Shown: in pieces, positions 47,001 to 59,381 of the stretch
How positions within the stretch are numbered: position 1 is the first letter of the stretch
Layout: each line of letters opens with the position of its first letter
Origin: Tribonema minus
Lineage: Eukaryota > Sar > Xanthophyceae > Tribonematales > Tribonemataceae
Length of the DNA: 64,000 bases
Direction: 5' to 3'
Assembly: GCA_017506865.1 (NCBI GenBank)
Contig: JAFCMP010000268.1
Span: 62,001-126,000, forward strand
Position numbers and translations under genes: made by a program
Notes under the pieces: model-generated
Told to the model about the DNA's origin: nothing
The model's database searches: none
Seen by the model: only the letters and a program-made list of their open reading frames with translations

Positions 47001-47281
47001 CTAAACTTGAAGTTCTTGCTGAAGCGCTACGGTACCAAACCTGCAGTTTATGATGAATTTCTTGGCGTTTCAAAGCAATGTCCAAAGTCCTTGAGTACCA
47101 CGCAAAAGCCATTCACGCCTCTGCTGATTCAGGTGTGCAGCTGCGCTAAGGTTTCTGCCATCCCGCTGAATCCACTGCTGCAGATGGCCCCTTTGGGACA
47201 GGCGCCAGCAAGCACAACAACTTGAAGGGCGGGGCTTCCAGGCGCACCAGTGCAACACCTGCCTCAGACTTGGCTGCCTGA
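44036..47281 (+). CDS. CTR-type copper transporter 2
   Basis: Four exons: 44036-44092, 45192-45434, 46305-46488, 47202-47281; 187 residues. N-terminus short with GPGMPMQ. Helix 1: CVIWLFRGLVLDTAGKYAGG through FLVAVLNEGLRWLR. Helix 2: AYSLMLIFMTYDW with MLIFM as MxxxM. Helix 3: GLGTG. The final exon was chosen because its product, with KGGASRRTSATPASDL, aligns with the CTR1 tail; it lacks the paired cysteines found in CTR1 and CTR3. An alternative last exon at 46606-46697 is also in phase. Tandem neighbour of CTR1 on the same strand with the same intron phases, so a gene duplication. Confidence 0.85.
46855..46877 (+). repeat. Run of 23 G
   Basis: An uninterrupted 23-base G tract in the last intron of CTR2. 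Length is likely unstable in vivo and uncertain in any assembly. Confidence 0.9.
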
Positions 47282-48476
47282 TCACAAGTCAGAGTTGCGT
47301 GCTTACATCTGCTGCGCTGCCAGTGCGATCAGCACAGGCAGGCGAATGCCACTCTGGGAGGACTATAGTCTAATAGTATACTTTGTATGGTGGGCGTGCT
47401 ATGGAATGCCGCTGTGGCTATAGCAAAGGAGGTGATGGTGCGGATTGGAAGTCGACAACGGCCGCCGTCCATTGGCCTTGTGAGCTGTGCTGCAAGGTCT
47501 TTGGCATATGAAACAGCGTCCATTGGGCCTCTGATCGTTCAGTGGGTGTTTTTATGCGTACAAGGCAGTAGTGGCAACAGACAATATTGACTGCTTCTGG
47601 GGGGGCAGCAGAATTTGACCGTTTTATGGCGAGGTATCAGTTTGTAAAATTGGTCATGCCTCAGATGACCAGCATGTTCAGCTCTGCAATGCTGAAAGTC
47701 CGGTGAGGTCCGCAGTGCGCACTGCACACATTGGCAAGCCTTCGTTGAAAACTGCCATCTCATGACACACGCTTTTTGCCCCAACACTACGCCTCCTCCG
47801 CTCTACCCTTCAGTGCTGTTGCTCTTGTGGTGTGATCCACCTTCTTAAACTTCTTGAGTACACTGGTCGCGTGCAGCTTGCTGTCGGTGGCAGTGCCATG
47901 TCATTGAAACATGAAGCTGATTATCGATGCTAGATTGATGCCATTGGTTGGCGCACTCAATTGACTGTGAAATTGGGAGGTGCATGCAGAACCCCCCAAG
48001 AGTAAAGCTGTTTGTTATGACTTATCGACCTTCTTGACGTAGATCGTTGCACTTGTGACAACGCAATTGCGAAGCGAAGAAAGTGAGTCGAGTGACTCCG
48101 AGTTGGGGCGAAAAATTCAAACCCATGCTTTGCCGCGTTGCATCGGGCCTGCTGGTGAACGTGCGTTTGTCCAAAGCAGATCCAGCGCCATCTGACGGTG
48201 CATACAGCGAGCTACAGGCACAGACGGAAGAGGCAGCTGGCCACGCTGTGTGTCCGCCGGTTGAGCGCCTCTTGGCTGGCCACTGCAGCGCACAGAGTGA
48301 GTAGAATCCATCTGGATTTCTCAGTAACCCTGCTCTCGGTGTGCAACTGATGCTGGGCCAGGCAGCTCATGGCTCACAGTGTCCTGCCCCTGCTACCGTG
48401 TAAGGTTGCATGAAACTCCCGGTGACCTGACTCTGCACTCTCTCATCCCGCTTCTCACAGCTGCGGCGACACTCTC
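47282..48476. other. Intergenic region and 5' leader of the CPP gene
   Basis: No conserved coding sequence. A short upstream frame starts at ATG 48083. A leader intron could run from a GTGAGT near 48298 to a CTTCTCACAG acceptor near 48460, just before the CPP start codon. Confidence 0.35.
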
Positions 48477-51400
48477 ATGACAAGCGTGTGCCAATCGAAG
48501 GAGGAGAGGCTGGGAGGCAACATGGACATGGGTGCGTCCAGTGACTCGGCCAGCAGCGACAATCTCACTGAGAAACAGGGTACCAGGAGGTCAATTGGCT
48601 TCGTCCCCATCCCGTCCAGCAACGACGAGTACCCCTCTACGCCGCAAGGGAACGGCAGAGGTGCCGAGCTCAGTGGGCGATCCCAGGTCACCACGCCGGG
48701 CCGCGACGACGCAGACATGGAAGCGTCGGCGATCCTCGCTGACTTCGCTTCCCCAAGATCCCCCACTATGGAATTCTCTTCCCCGAGATCTCCTGCGATG
48801 GGCTCGCTTTGGGCAGGCAGCCCACCGATGTCGCGCTCCTCCGCCCCGTTCGTCGTCTCTGGCCACGGCGGAGGACTCACGCCCACTTTCGGCACTTTCG
48901 GCATCGGCGGCGGTGCCGGTGGGTTCAGCCCATTCCGAGGCTCAATGTCTTCTCGCAGTCACGGCACACCCAATCGCAACAGCGGCGGATGCACCCCCTG
49001 CTCCCCCCTTCTGCGGTGGGCTCACCGCAACAACCAGCAGCATCTCATGTCCCACGGCGCCGAAGACGGCCGCAGCTGCAGCGCCGCCAGCAACCCCTGC
49101 GCGCCTGTCGCGGCCGCCGCCGCCACCGTCAAGTCCGAAGAAGAGGCCCAATTCATTGGCTCTCCCCTTAGAACCATGGGGAAGCTGGATGCCGACCCCC
49201 TTCCTGCCGTAGAAACCCCCGTCAAGAGGCGGGTAGAGCGCGGCCCTGATGCTCGCTCCCCAGACTACATGCTGGCCCCCCTTCCTGGCTGCGATTCATT
49301 GCCAATGATGTCGCCTGGCTCGTGGTTGTCGGCACTTGATGGCACGCCTCTGAGCGCTGCTGCCGCCGCCGCCAGCGCCGCCGCCGCCGCCGCTGCCGCG
49401 GAGCCGGCCCACACACGTCAAGATGCCGCAGACGTGCTGCTCGTCGAGGGCGCGCAGCTTCCGCAGGCGCAGCGGCAGCGCCTGTGGAAGGAGGAGGGCG
49501 GCAGCTACAACGGCGATGGCGGCGGTGATGACGATGACAGCGGCGGCTTGATCCTGGACGATCTGACACCAGTGCTCAGCAGATCTGCCACCAAAGGCCG
49601 GCGGCGCTCGCCCGCCGCCACCGACGCCATGGTCGCGCAGTACGCCAGCGCCGCCGCCGCCGCCGCGGCCGCCGCCGAGCAGGCCGTGCTGCTGCAGCAG
49701 CACGGCGCCGCGCCGCTCACGCCCGTCGCCACCAGGCGCTGGGCTGGCAAGAGCGAGCTTGTGACGGGCGGCGGCGGCGGCAGCGCAGCGCCGCTGTGCG
49801 GCAGCAGCCTGGACGACATCTCCATCGGCGGCGACACGCCCATCTCCATGGCGCTCGCGGCGCTGCGGGAGGGTGACTGCGGCGGCGGCGGCGGCGGCGG
49901 CGGCAGCAGCAGCAGCGACGACGACGCAGTGGCGCGTGATCTGGGTGATCTGGGTGAGCTGGCCCGTACGATCTTGTCCAGCGTCGGCGAAGACTCGGAT
50001 GACGAAGGGGCTGGGAGCGGCATCAGCGACGGCGGCAGCGGCGGCGCTCGGGAGCTGCGTGCAGAGGGTGGCGGTATGCCGAAGATGGAGATATTTACGC
50101 CGGATGGCGCGGGCAGCGGCAGTAGTGGCGGCGGCGGCGGTCGTAAGCGCAAGCGCAAGGCCGCGCGGGTGCAGGTACGTTACGTGCACTTGGGTATGTA
50201 TTTGTGTATGCGTGTACATACATACGTGCATACATGCGTGCGTCTGTGGGTAGAGTATGTTGTTGCGGTGACGTTTGCGTATGGAAATGCACCCTGTCGT
50301 GCATTTTGGTTATAGAAGTAGTTGATTCTGGGCTGGTGTGTCGCGCTGGCGCTTTTCATTCCCAGTTTGGCACTGAGCTTGTGAGAGGTGGGTGCTCTGT
50401 ATGATTTTGCGCAGTTTCAATATGGTGTACGCCATAGCATGGTAGCTGAATATCATGTGTCCAGACATGCAGTACTGTCACAAAGTGACGGCATGCGCGA
50501 TGTACCGACAGTGTCATTGTTGATTTACTGCACCTGCGACATTGGATAACCAGCTGTACATATTGCAGTAGGCCTCAAGCATAGGAAATCGCTGCCACTC
50601 ACCCCATGCTGCATGAAAGTATGCCTTGGACTTCGTCGCAGCAGTTGCAGTACGTCATACGCCCGCAAATAATGCAAAATACTTGAAGTGATCTCGGAGA
50701 CACATCTGACATTGTTGTATTCGTCATTGATCAGATGTTGAATGCTTCACTGAAGGGATTGCGCACGTGTCTCTGATGATGGCGCATTCTACATGTGGAG
50801 CAACAGACGTGGCCGCAACACCTCAAACAGTCGAATCAAGCAGACACGCCATCAACAGTAATATGTCAAGCGCTCATTGCTTTCTTTCACTGTCAACAAC
50901 AAACATCTGACAATGGTGCATACGTAGATACATGCCTTCGCGCGCGACACGCCATCAGTGGTAATGCGCCAAGCGCTCAATGCTTTATTTTATAAATCAA
51001 TGACAACATCTTACAAAGGTGCATGCGTGCGTACCTATTTCACTCATTAATGACCACATCTGACCACGGTGCATACATACATACCTTCACGGGCGCTGCA
51101 GCAGCAGCAGTGATACATCAACCGCTCATTGCTTCATCTCATCATCACTGACAGCATCCAACAACAATGCATACATGCATACCTATTTCCATCATCGACG
51201 ACATCATCTGACACTGGTGCATACATGCATACCTATTTCGTCATCAGCGACAACATCTGACAATGATGCATACATACATACCTTCACGCGCGCTGCAGCC
51301 GCAGGCGTCGCCAGTCGGTCCGTGCAAGTGCAAGAAGAATCGCTGCCTGAAGCTGTACTGCGGCTGCTTCCAATCCGGGGACTACTGCTCGTTCGACTGC

Positions 51401-54400
51401 AGCTGCCTCTCGTGCCAGAACACGGTAGCTTTGGAGAATTTGCGCCAGGATGCGATTCGCGCCGCACTAGAGAGGAACCCTGCTGTGTTTCAGGGAGTGG
51501 CTGTGCTGACAGAGGAGACTAGCGGGGCCATCAAACGCACACAGGTGACGTGCGCATGTATGTATGTATTGGTCCATGTGCGTGTATACCAGCATAGTGG
51601 TGGCCCGTTTTGCATGTATCCATCCACATTGCATGTTTTGGGGTATGGGTCAGTGGACCAAGTGGCTTATTGCGCTGAGTCATGAGTGACTGGGTCATTG
51701 ATTCATTGAGTGACTCATTGAGGTCCGGTTCAGAAGGGCTGCATTAACGCTTGCTGCAGTTGCTCCGCGCGTAGTGGTGGGTGGGTCGGCACAGGTGAGC
51801 ATTTGTATTGCACGTGTACTGCATTTGTGCTGTACATGTACTCCATTTGTACTGCATGCGTACCCATGTACGTGATTGCGGCGTACCCATGTACGTGATT
51901 GCGGCCTTTACAAGGTGTGGAAGCTGTAATCCACTTGCTGCAGCTGCCATAGCGCTGGAGTGTGTTCCTTTTGGACGCGGTGGAGCTGCACAGACCATTC
52001 ATTTTTACATCGAGCCTGCATAATGCGCATGTGTGTATGCGCAATGCGCATGTACGCATGTTCATTGTGGGCAATGTGTACATTCATGGTTGGGTTGCAC
52101 ATGCTCAGCGCTAATGTGCGCTTGCACATGGTCCAACAGGTGCACAGAGAGCACGTGTGTGCAACTGTAACTGCCACTACATGAGCGGAAAGCACAAAGT
52201 GGGCAGGCCAAGTCAGCTACATGGCGTCTATAGCAGCAGAGATACATGTATCGCGCTGACACGCATATGGAATCGTAAGCGCAAGGTGAAGGGACGGCAT
52301 TTGATTTGAAGCATGGAGGTGATGGCTCATATCAGGTTAACTTGGGGCCATTGACTTAGTGGGGAACCCAGCACTGCAAGTGCTGAGCACTGTCCGAATG
52401 CGAAACTTCATTCATCTTCAGCAACTTCAACAATGACGCGATGCTCGTGCTGAACCTGAACGCCACACCGAACAGCAAGTATAGCCACTTCCAAGTGCTT
52501 GGAGTAGCTGGTGCAGCTGCTAACCCTATCCCTAACCCTTATCCCGTCCGCTGTCGTCGCTTCTCAGACATCCAGGAGCGGATGCAACTGCAAGAATAGC
52601 GCGTGCCTGAAGAAGTACTGCGGCTGCTTCCGCGCTGGGGAGCGCTGCGCGGACGGCTGCAAGTGCACAGGGTGCAAGGTATGTATGTATGGCAACGAAT
52701 CAAAAGATCCTAGAACTCTAGGTGACAAGGTGTTTTACTAGGTGACAGGGTGCGGTTAGCTGCAAATGCCTTCCAACAATAACCGTGGTCGCCGCTGCTG
52801 CGACAATTGGCCATGAGTCGAACAGTACCACCGCGACATATCCGCAGGCGTCAAGAGACTTCTGTGTGCAAGCTTTTCAGCATTTGAGGCATGTATGTGT
52901 GTATGCACGTGCGTGGTGAGCGCTGTTTTGCAAGTGCCTGGCATGCCCAGGTATGTAGGTACAAAAGGGCACATGTTGAGCACTGACTTGCAGTGCAGGG
53001 CGGCGTGAAGAAAGTATGCATGTATGTGGGCACATCCGGTGTTCAGCGCTGCTGTCTTGCAGTGGCTCGCGCGCGAATGTCATCTGTAAACAAGCGCTGT
53101 CGTGTAGTGCCTGGGGTGCCGGGTGCGAATGTACGCAGGGTAGTTGAGTGCTATCTTCTGGGCGTCATAGCCCTAATTATGGCCCTAACCCTAGCCCTAA
53201 CGTGATTCTATACCTACTTACTGCTGACCGAGTGTGTCCCTATGTGTATATATTGTATATATGTACATGCATACCATACACACATGGCCATGTGGATGCT
53301 CAGCACTGGAATCCTGACATGTGCTGTTGCAGTGTGTGGCTATAGGAATGACATTGAATGTGTTTGTGTGTGTATGGCCTGCTGCGCCATGACACAACTC
53401 ACCACAGGATGGACTCAGGCTCAGACTCACCAAGTAACTGCTCGTCACTACAGGCTTACGACCAAGTCACAGAATGGGACATTCAAGTGTCGTAATGTGA
53501 ATGCGAACGTAGTTTTGAGGCATTAAGCTAACCCTAAGTGATGTGCCACGCTCATCTAGGGTTAAGGTGTCCCTGCCTCTGTTGTCTTATGTACACGCAT
53601 GTATGTACTGTATGTATAGTCGCTGCACACATTCAACGTATCTTTCCTTTCCCATCTGGCATTCCAACCCTAACACCACACATACACACATGCACGTCAC
53701 TGCACTCCTTCTGCTAACCACGCCCCCCCCCTCCCCCCCCCTTCACCTTTGGCCGCAGAACACCGTCACAACCACCTTGGACCCCCCCCCAGACGCCAAG
53801 CGCCGCCTCCACCTCCCAGCGCGCAACGACAGCATCTCCAGCGTCACAGACGCCTACGCCGCCGCCGCCCCTGCCGCCACCGCCGCCGCCGCCATCGCTG
53901 CATCGTACCTGTCGCCACAGGCCGCAGGCACCGCCAGGAGCGCGAGCCACACGGCCGGCGACAAGCGGCGGCGGCGGCGCGGCAGTGCCGTGTTGCTGGG
54001 CGCAGACAGGGCCAGCCCTCTGCTCAATTGCAGCAGCGACGCGGCGGCGTGGTCCGATGACGGCGCACGCTCGCGCAGCAGCAGCGGCGGCAGCGGCAGC
54101 AGCAGGCCTACGAGGCAGTGCTCAACGTCTCGGCGTACGCCTGCGGCGGCGGTGGCGGCGCTGCCGCGGCAGCAGCAGCAGCATGCCCCAAGTGGTGCGC
54201 CGCCGGTGCGCCGCGCCTCTAGCGGGGCTGTGCTGAGCAGTGCTGCGGGTAGTGCGGCGCTGGACCCCAGGATAGCGGCGTTCGGGAGGGGGTCGACGGC
54301 GCTGCACAAGAGCCAGCTCATGCGCGTCATGCAGCACCTGGACAACGACGACCTGTACAACGCGTGCCTCGTGAGCCGCACGTGGGCCAACCTGGCGCTC

Positions 54401-54424
54401 GACGAGGTGCTGTGGCAGTACTAG
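48477..54424 (+). CDS. CPP/TSO1-LIN54-type CXC protein with C-terminal F-box-like segment
   Basis: Four exons: 48477-50174, 51299-51544, 52568-52678, 53759-54424; about 906 residues, all junctions phase 0. The first exon encodes a Ser/Pro/Gly/Ala-rich region with repeated SPRSP sites (possible kinase targets) and a basic end (GGRKRKRKAARVQ). The CRC DNA-binding region spans exons 2 and 3: first CXC CKCKKNRCLKLYCGCFQSGD, hinge ERNPAVFQ, second CXC GCNCKNSACLKKYCGCFRAG. The family (plant TSO1, animal LIN54 of the DREAM complex) binds TTYRAA-type cell-cycle promoter elements in the nucleus. The last exon ends in KSQLMRVMQHLDNDDLYNAC and LVSRTWANLALDEVLWQY, which reads like an F-box, unusual for this family. 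An alternative acceptor at 51305 would drop two residues. Confidence 0.85.
50820..51298 (+). repeat. Minisatellite leading into the CPP exon 2 acceptor
   Basis: Diverged units of about 50 bases carry CATCTGACAATGGTGCATAC followed by ATACATACC(T)TTCACGCGCG or ACCTATTTC. They recur near 50915, 51020, 51070, 51168, 51218 and 51267. The last unit runs straight into the functional acceptor CGCGCTGCAG at 51289-51298; the unit at 51070 carries a near-identical GGCGCTGCAG, a possible decoy acceptor. Confidence 0.8.
51858..51903 (+). repeat. 23-bp tandem duplication
   Basis: Two exact copies of a unit beginning GCGTACCCATGTACGTG at 51858-51880 and 51881-51903, in the second CPP intron. Confidence 0.9.
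52690..52893 (+). repeat. Dispersed repeat, copy B
   Basis: Plus-strand relative of 19713-19900. It starts right after the donor of CPP exon 3 (GGCAACGAATCAAAAGATCC) and runs to AGCTTTTCAGCATTTGAGG. A partial internal duplication of CTAGGTGACA is present. Coding potential is broken here. Confidence 0.75.
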
Positions 54425-56656
54425 GGCTAGGGTTAGGGCGATGCTTGGGCTTCGTGAGAAGTGTGACAGCACTCACTCATGCGGGCCACGGTAGAAGGCT
54501 CGTGAGAGTGTGAGAGCGCTCATTTCGGGGGGTGAGGGGGTGCAGGGGGCCACGCTAGAAATGGGGGGCTGCGGCAGTTGACTGGCGGAAGCGCTCGGAC
54601 AATCACGCGTTCACGGAGAGAACTCATTCATGAATGCGGTGGGCGGCGGCAGGACGAGCGCACGCTGCTCTGTTTACGCACTTGAACAGGTGAACGCGTT
54701 CACGCGCATGAATCCACGCTTGAGGGGATGAATGATTTGCAGGCGGGGAGAGCATCTGTGTTGGGCCAGCCGTGGATATGGCGGGGCCGTTTTTAGAGGG
54801 GGATTTGTGCCCTGTGGCATGCAGTCAATACACGCGCCGCACGCGTGCTCCGCTGCAGTGTGGTGTGATGCAACATCACCGCCGCGCAAGCCCAGGGGTG
54901 CAATGAGCCATGCGCCATGTATCAAATCATGCCCTTCCAGGCAGCAGCGGCAAATCACCAGAGCGGATGTCGCAGAGATCATGCGAGAGAAGAGCAGAAG
55001 GGGAGGAGGGGGGGGGGGGGCAACAGGCGTTTCGCGTCCGTTTTAGAGTCTGTCGGTTGCGCACTTCCTTGTTCACCGGCTGTCCTCTTACTATACCTTA
55101 GGAGAGAGCGATGAGCGCTACTACTCCGTTGTTTGATGTCTCGTTTATGTTGAGAGGGACGAGGATTCTTGTAGGATGCTCGAACGAGTGCGTGTATCCG
55201 TTTGGTGGGGCTTCGTATGTGGCGGTGCCAGCAGGCACCATGTCAGCAGAGGGCGTGGAGCACTACTGGTGTTTGGCTTTCTGTGTGGCTGCTGTATATC
55301 TTGCCCCACTTGTTCATGTTTCAGATGTACACAATACCAACTCTGTTTTCCGCATCTGAATGCAGTTTGCTGGCGTATTGTGGCTTCTGCGATGTGTGCC
55401 TTGTTGCTCGCGCTGCTGCATGGTACTTCAGCGCTGTGTTCAAGCAGAAGTAAAGTGTCTGAGGGCTCCAGGACATTCCATGATGGAGAGCTAATCATAC
55501 ACAACATAGTAAATGTCACCCATTTGTGTGGATTGCCGCAAGGCCCTGGTGCGGCACCAGTGGCGCCTTGCCTCTCAACACCCGGCCAACTTATCGAGCA
55601 AACGCACTCACCCGCTCAAGCTGTCTAAGGGTTGGGTTGATTTTAGGCCAGGCTATATCGTGACCCCCGGTATTCTTCGTTGCTTAGGGGGTGCCCCTGC
55701 CACCAGTGGAGTGCGCCGCACTGTATGATGTGCATGCACACTGCCGAACTCGTCAAATTGTCAAAGCATTTCAACTGCCAGGTCGCAGGAGCGATGCATG
55801 TTTCATATCAGCATTTTGCATGACTTCTGATGCTACAGTATCACCGCTTGAGCCTGCGCATGCCGTATGCAGCATTCATATGTCACCATCATTACATCAG
55901 CCCTTCGCATGACTGTAGGTGTTACGGTAGCGCGCCTGAGCCTGCGCGTGCCCAAGCAGCGCTCATATGATACTATGCTAATGAGCTGGCAACAGATTAT
56001 GTGCCTACCGTCACCTCTGCCATTCAGCACATCTATCCCAAAGCTTGACCCTGCAAACCCCTTGAGCATTGCAACGACACGAGAAGGAAGCGGAAGGAGG
56101 AGAGGCGCAAGGCATGCATGCCCTTGCAATGGTGCACAAGTTGCAGGCAGAGCTTTGCATGAGTTAGACGCAAGCCAAAGAAAGGGCACATATTGTTGTT
56201 GAAGATGGCATTTCATTGCGGCGGTTAAGAAAAGCTCGGAAGTCCATCGGATTTCCATCGCGCCGCGCTGTAGCTGTCAACAATCGTTCACATGGATCCG
56301 AGGATCTCTCACAACCAACCTGTCATTCTCCATCGCGCCACAGCACTCCAGCTTTGACGGTTCAGCTTCGAACTCAAGGTGAGCACCCACAGTGATTGCG
56401 TCTGCCCCTGCAGCGGACCGGCTTGCATACAGAGTCGCATTCCTGCGCAGATATACTGTTGGGGGGGATGCTGCCTTTACCCTCGATTGGTAGACGCCTT
56501 GCAGGTGTTGATGTGTTCCACTGCTGCTCGACGCCTTGAGCTGCTCTCGTGTGCGGCTTTGCCATAGCCATCGTGGTTTGCCTCCTGCTCGCTTACGAGG
56601 CTAAAGCACCGCTTATATCCGCTGCCCGTGCTGCATGCTGCCACGCTACAGCAATC
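54425..56656. other. Intergenic region (CPP / CTR3)
   Basis: No recognisable gene. A GGGCTAGGGTTAGGGCG word directly follows the CPP stop. A run of 13 or more G lies near 55008. A weak duplication (around 55820-55885 and 55890-55960) shares CACCGCTTGAGCCTGCGC-like text. Contains the CPP 3' end and CTR3 promoter. Confidence 0.4.
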
Positions 56657-58063
56657 ATGTCCATGCAAATGCCGTCCATGGCTACTAGCATGCCCACAAC
56701 CATGCCCATGGGCACCTCGGACTTCTGCGAGGGCACCGGCATGGTCATGCAGAAGGGATTCCGAGTCTCCTTCACCAACGGCATGTGCATAATTTGGCTC
56801 TTCGAGGGAGCAGTGCTTGATACCGCTGGAAAGTACACTGGCGCAGTTATCGGCACTTTTTTGCTGGCGTTTGCGAATGAAGGCATCCGGTGGCTTCGGT
56901 CCAGGGCCATGAGTGGCAAGGCGCCCTTCACACGGTGCCACCTGAGTGACATGCCGGCGTTCGCCAGGGACGTGGTGCTGGCGTTGATGTACGGCTTTCA
57001 GGTGAGGCAAAAACCAACATCGCTTCTATGGCACATCACAGCATCTTGGGTTGAAGCGGGATAGCGTCGCACTATCTAGGACAGTATCACTGCGTTCTGT
57101 TGGCTTGCACACTGGGTTAACTTGCAACTCTCACTACCATGACGCATTTGGTGAAAGCATTCTCTGTTTGTCCAGGTTGCCGAAAAAAACATGTCAGTGC
57201 ACACAACTCTCTAGGTGTAGCTACGCGCATTATTGGATGACTGGACCATCGCATCTAATGCATGCCACAGTAGAGTTTCGAGCTCGCCTACTGCGATACA
57301 CTTGCTTGCTACAGCAATTGACGCAATGAACACTCCTTATTGAAATGAAACATTGCTTCAAGGTACAGAGACAGCACGCCGGATGTGCTGTAGGCTTCTG
57401 ACCCTGGCTAACTTTGCTGGGCCTTGAAATTGTCTGCTCAAGTACTTTTAAGTTGCTCATGTGGCACGACTGCATCCTCGTTGAACAGAGCACGTCTACA
57501 GTTGTCAAGACGCCATAGTTGCTGAATATCACGTTCACGAGAACGGGCTGCGAACTTCAAGTCATGAGCTTCATCGCAACACTGCTGCCTTCCAGCTGCT
57601 GCTGCTGACGGCATGCTGGTACGTGTTGCCCATCAGCATCATCCCACATTACTTGGCAGTGCTAGCACTGGTGCTACAAGCCGCATCTCATATTTTCTCA
57701 TTCTGGCTCTATCTGTGTTGTCTGTCCCTTCCCCCCCCCCCGCTGCAGATGCTGATTGCATACTGGCTCATGCTCATTGTGATGACTTACGAAGTCTTCC
57801 TCTTCACGGCCATCCTGCTCGGCCTGACTGCCGGCTACCTCACCTTCAACTACGTCGACCGTAGAGCCAAGGAAGCTGCAACAGACTGCAACTGTGCCGT
57901 CAGCGCCGCTAAAACGGTTGGTTCCAACACCCCCCCTCAGCTCGCTAGTGAAGGCAGCCAAAACAACCTGACTGAGGCACTGGCGCCAATGCCCGAAACT
58001 GCCACTGCGGCATGGAAAGTGTCCAGCTCTACCCCCTGTTGCAACGGCGACTGCTCGTGCTGA
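56657..58063 (+). CDS. CTR-type copper transporter 3 (Met-rich N-terminus)
   Basis: Two exons: 56657-57001 and 57749-58063; 219 residues. The N-terminus has repeated Met motifs (MSMQMPSMATSMPTTMPMG), the classic extracellular Cu(I)-collecting arrangement that CTR1 and CTR2 lack. Helix 1: CIIWLFEGAVLDTAGKYTGA through FANEGIRWLR. Helix 2: AYWLMLIVMTYE with MLIVM as MxxxM. Helix 3: GLTAG. The tail is longer than in the other two and ends STPCCNGDCSC, with five cysteines for handing copper to chaperones. This is the best candidate for plasma-membrane high-affinity uptake. The frame stays open upstream of 56657 but has no ATG. Confidence 0.9.
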
Positions 58064-59381
58064 AGCAGCATATAGAGACAGGCCACTTTGTGCGTGCAGT
58101 GTGTGATGATTGCCACTTGTCAGGCAACAGATTTTGGTCTCGATTGCGTAGTGTCGCACCATGATTCATGGAGTGTTTTTGCTGCAGCATTACCTGCGCG
58201 TAAACACAACCAGGGTCGCAAGCACACAGCGTTGGCACTAGGGTAAGTTTAACCTTAGCCGCAAGCCCCCTCTGTGTGCAGTACTTCATCGTGCGTAACC
58301 CGTTCGATGTTTGCTATGTTGGTGGCGCACAGGCTCCCCCTGTAGCTGGTGAGTGTCTGGAAAAAGCAGCTGCTTCACAAGGAGTCCAGGTTGTGCTAAG
58401 TGCTAGCCTAGGCAGATGTGATAAATACCACTTGATACCACTTGGTGCCATAATGTGGCACACACACCATCTGGTATCTAGAGCTCTACGACCTTTTGAT
58501 TCGTTCCATGCATGTAACCGGCGGTACAGTATGCATGCTGTGTATGCTCACATCCGCTCTGCCGGTACATGATGCGCATTGGCTTGCTGCTGTTCACATG
58601 GCCCTGCTTTACAACCTGCTTTTTTGTGGTCATTTTGTACGGGTGTGAAGCTGTACTGATAACGCCTGCCAAACAACCATTGGTGCTGCCCGCTCTGAGT
58701 CCGCAAGTTGTGATGTCATCATTAACAGTGTCCATCTTGCGCCACTGATAGGAGACGAGATGTTTGGTTGATACAACTGCGCTCTTGTTGTTATGCGCGC
58801 TCGTCAAGATAGGTATTGTACTGGTGCAGTGCATGGTCCTCCGCCATTAAGTCCATGCCATTTTGACCAAACACCAGTTGCTCAGGCTGCTAACATGTCC
58901 ATGCAATGTTGAGGGGTTGTCAATTGCTCATGCTGCAACATCCCTGACACCAACCAGTGCAGATGCTGACGTCGACTTCTGATCTAACGCTACTAGACTA
59001 TACGTGCACATGATGGCAGCATGCGTACGAACGACTTCAGACTCATCAATCACATCCAGTGAAGCAGCCAGTGCGTGAGTGCAAAGCCATGATGTACTGG
59101 TAGTGCTAGTATGTATGTATGCACACACTCTGGAGGAGCGCTCAATGCTCCATCGCATCAGAAGATCTTGTGCAGCCAAAAGTGCTGCACGTGTCCCCCC
59201 TCCCATCCACCCCTCAACCACTCACCCCACTTCGTAACCGGACTAATCCAAACTGCCCATGAAAGCTACCGCTGCTGACATGAACGCCTCTCCGTGTGTG
59301 CCATCTAGTTGATCAGCAACCCCAAACACATCACCAAGTGACTCTGACTTGTGTCAAAGTAGCTTTGACTCGTGCCATGAC
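58064..59381. other. Convergent intergenic region (CTR3 / threonine synthase)
   Basis: Both flanking genes end here. No gene-like frame. A short piece of the dispersed repeat (CTAGAGCTCTACGACCTTTT, then GATTCGTT) lies at about 58478-58506. Confidence 0.45.

Noticed and set aside
49296..50231. 311-codon minus-strand frame
   Set aside because: Antisense to the first CPP exon; no family motif.
50820..51298. CRISPR-like regular repeats
   Set aside because: Units are diverged, spacers are not unique and it is a nuclear eukaryotic intron; it is a minisatellite.
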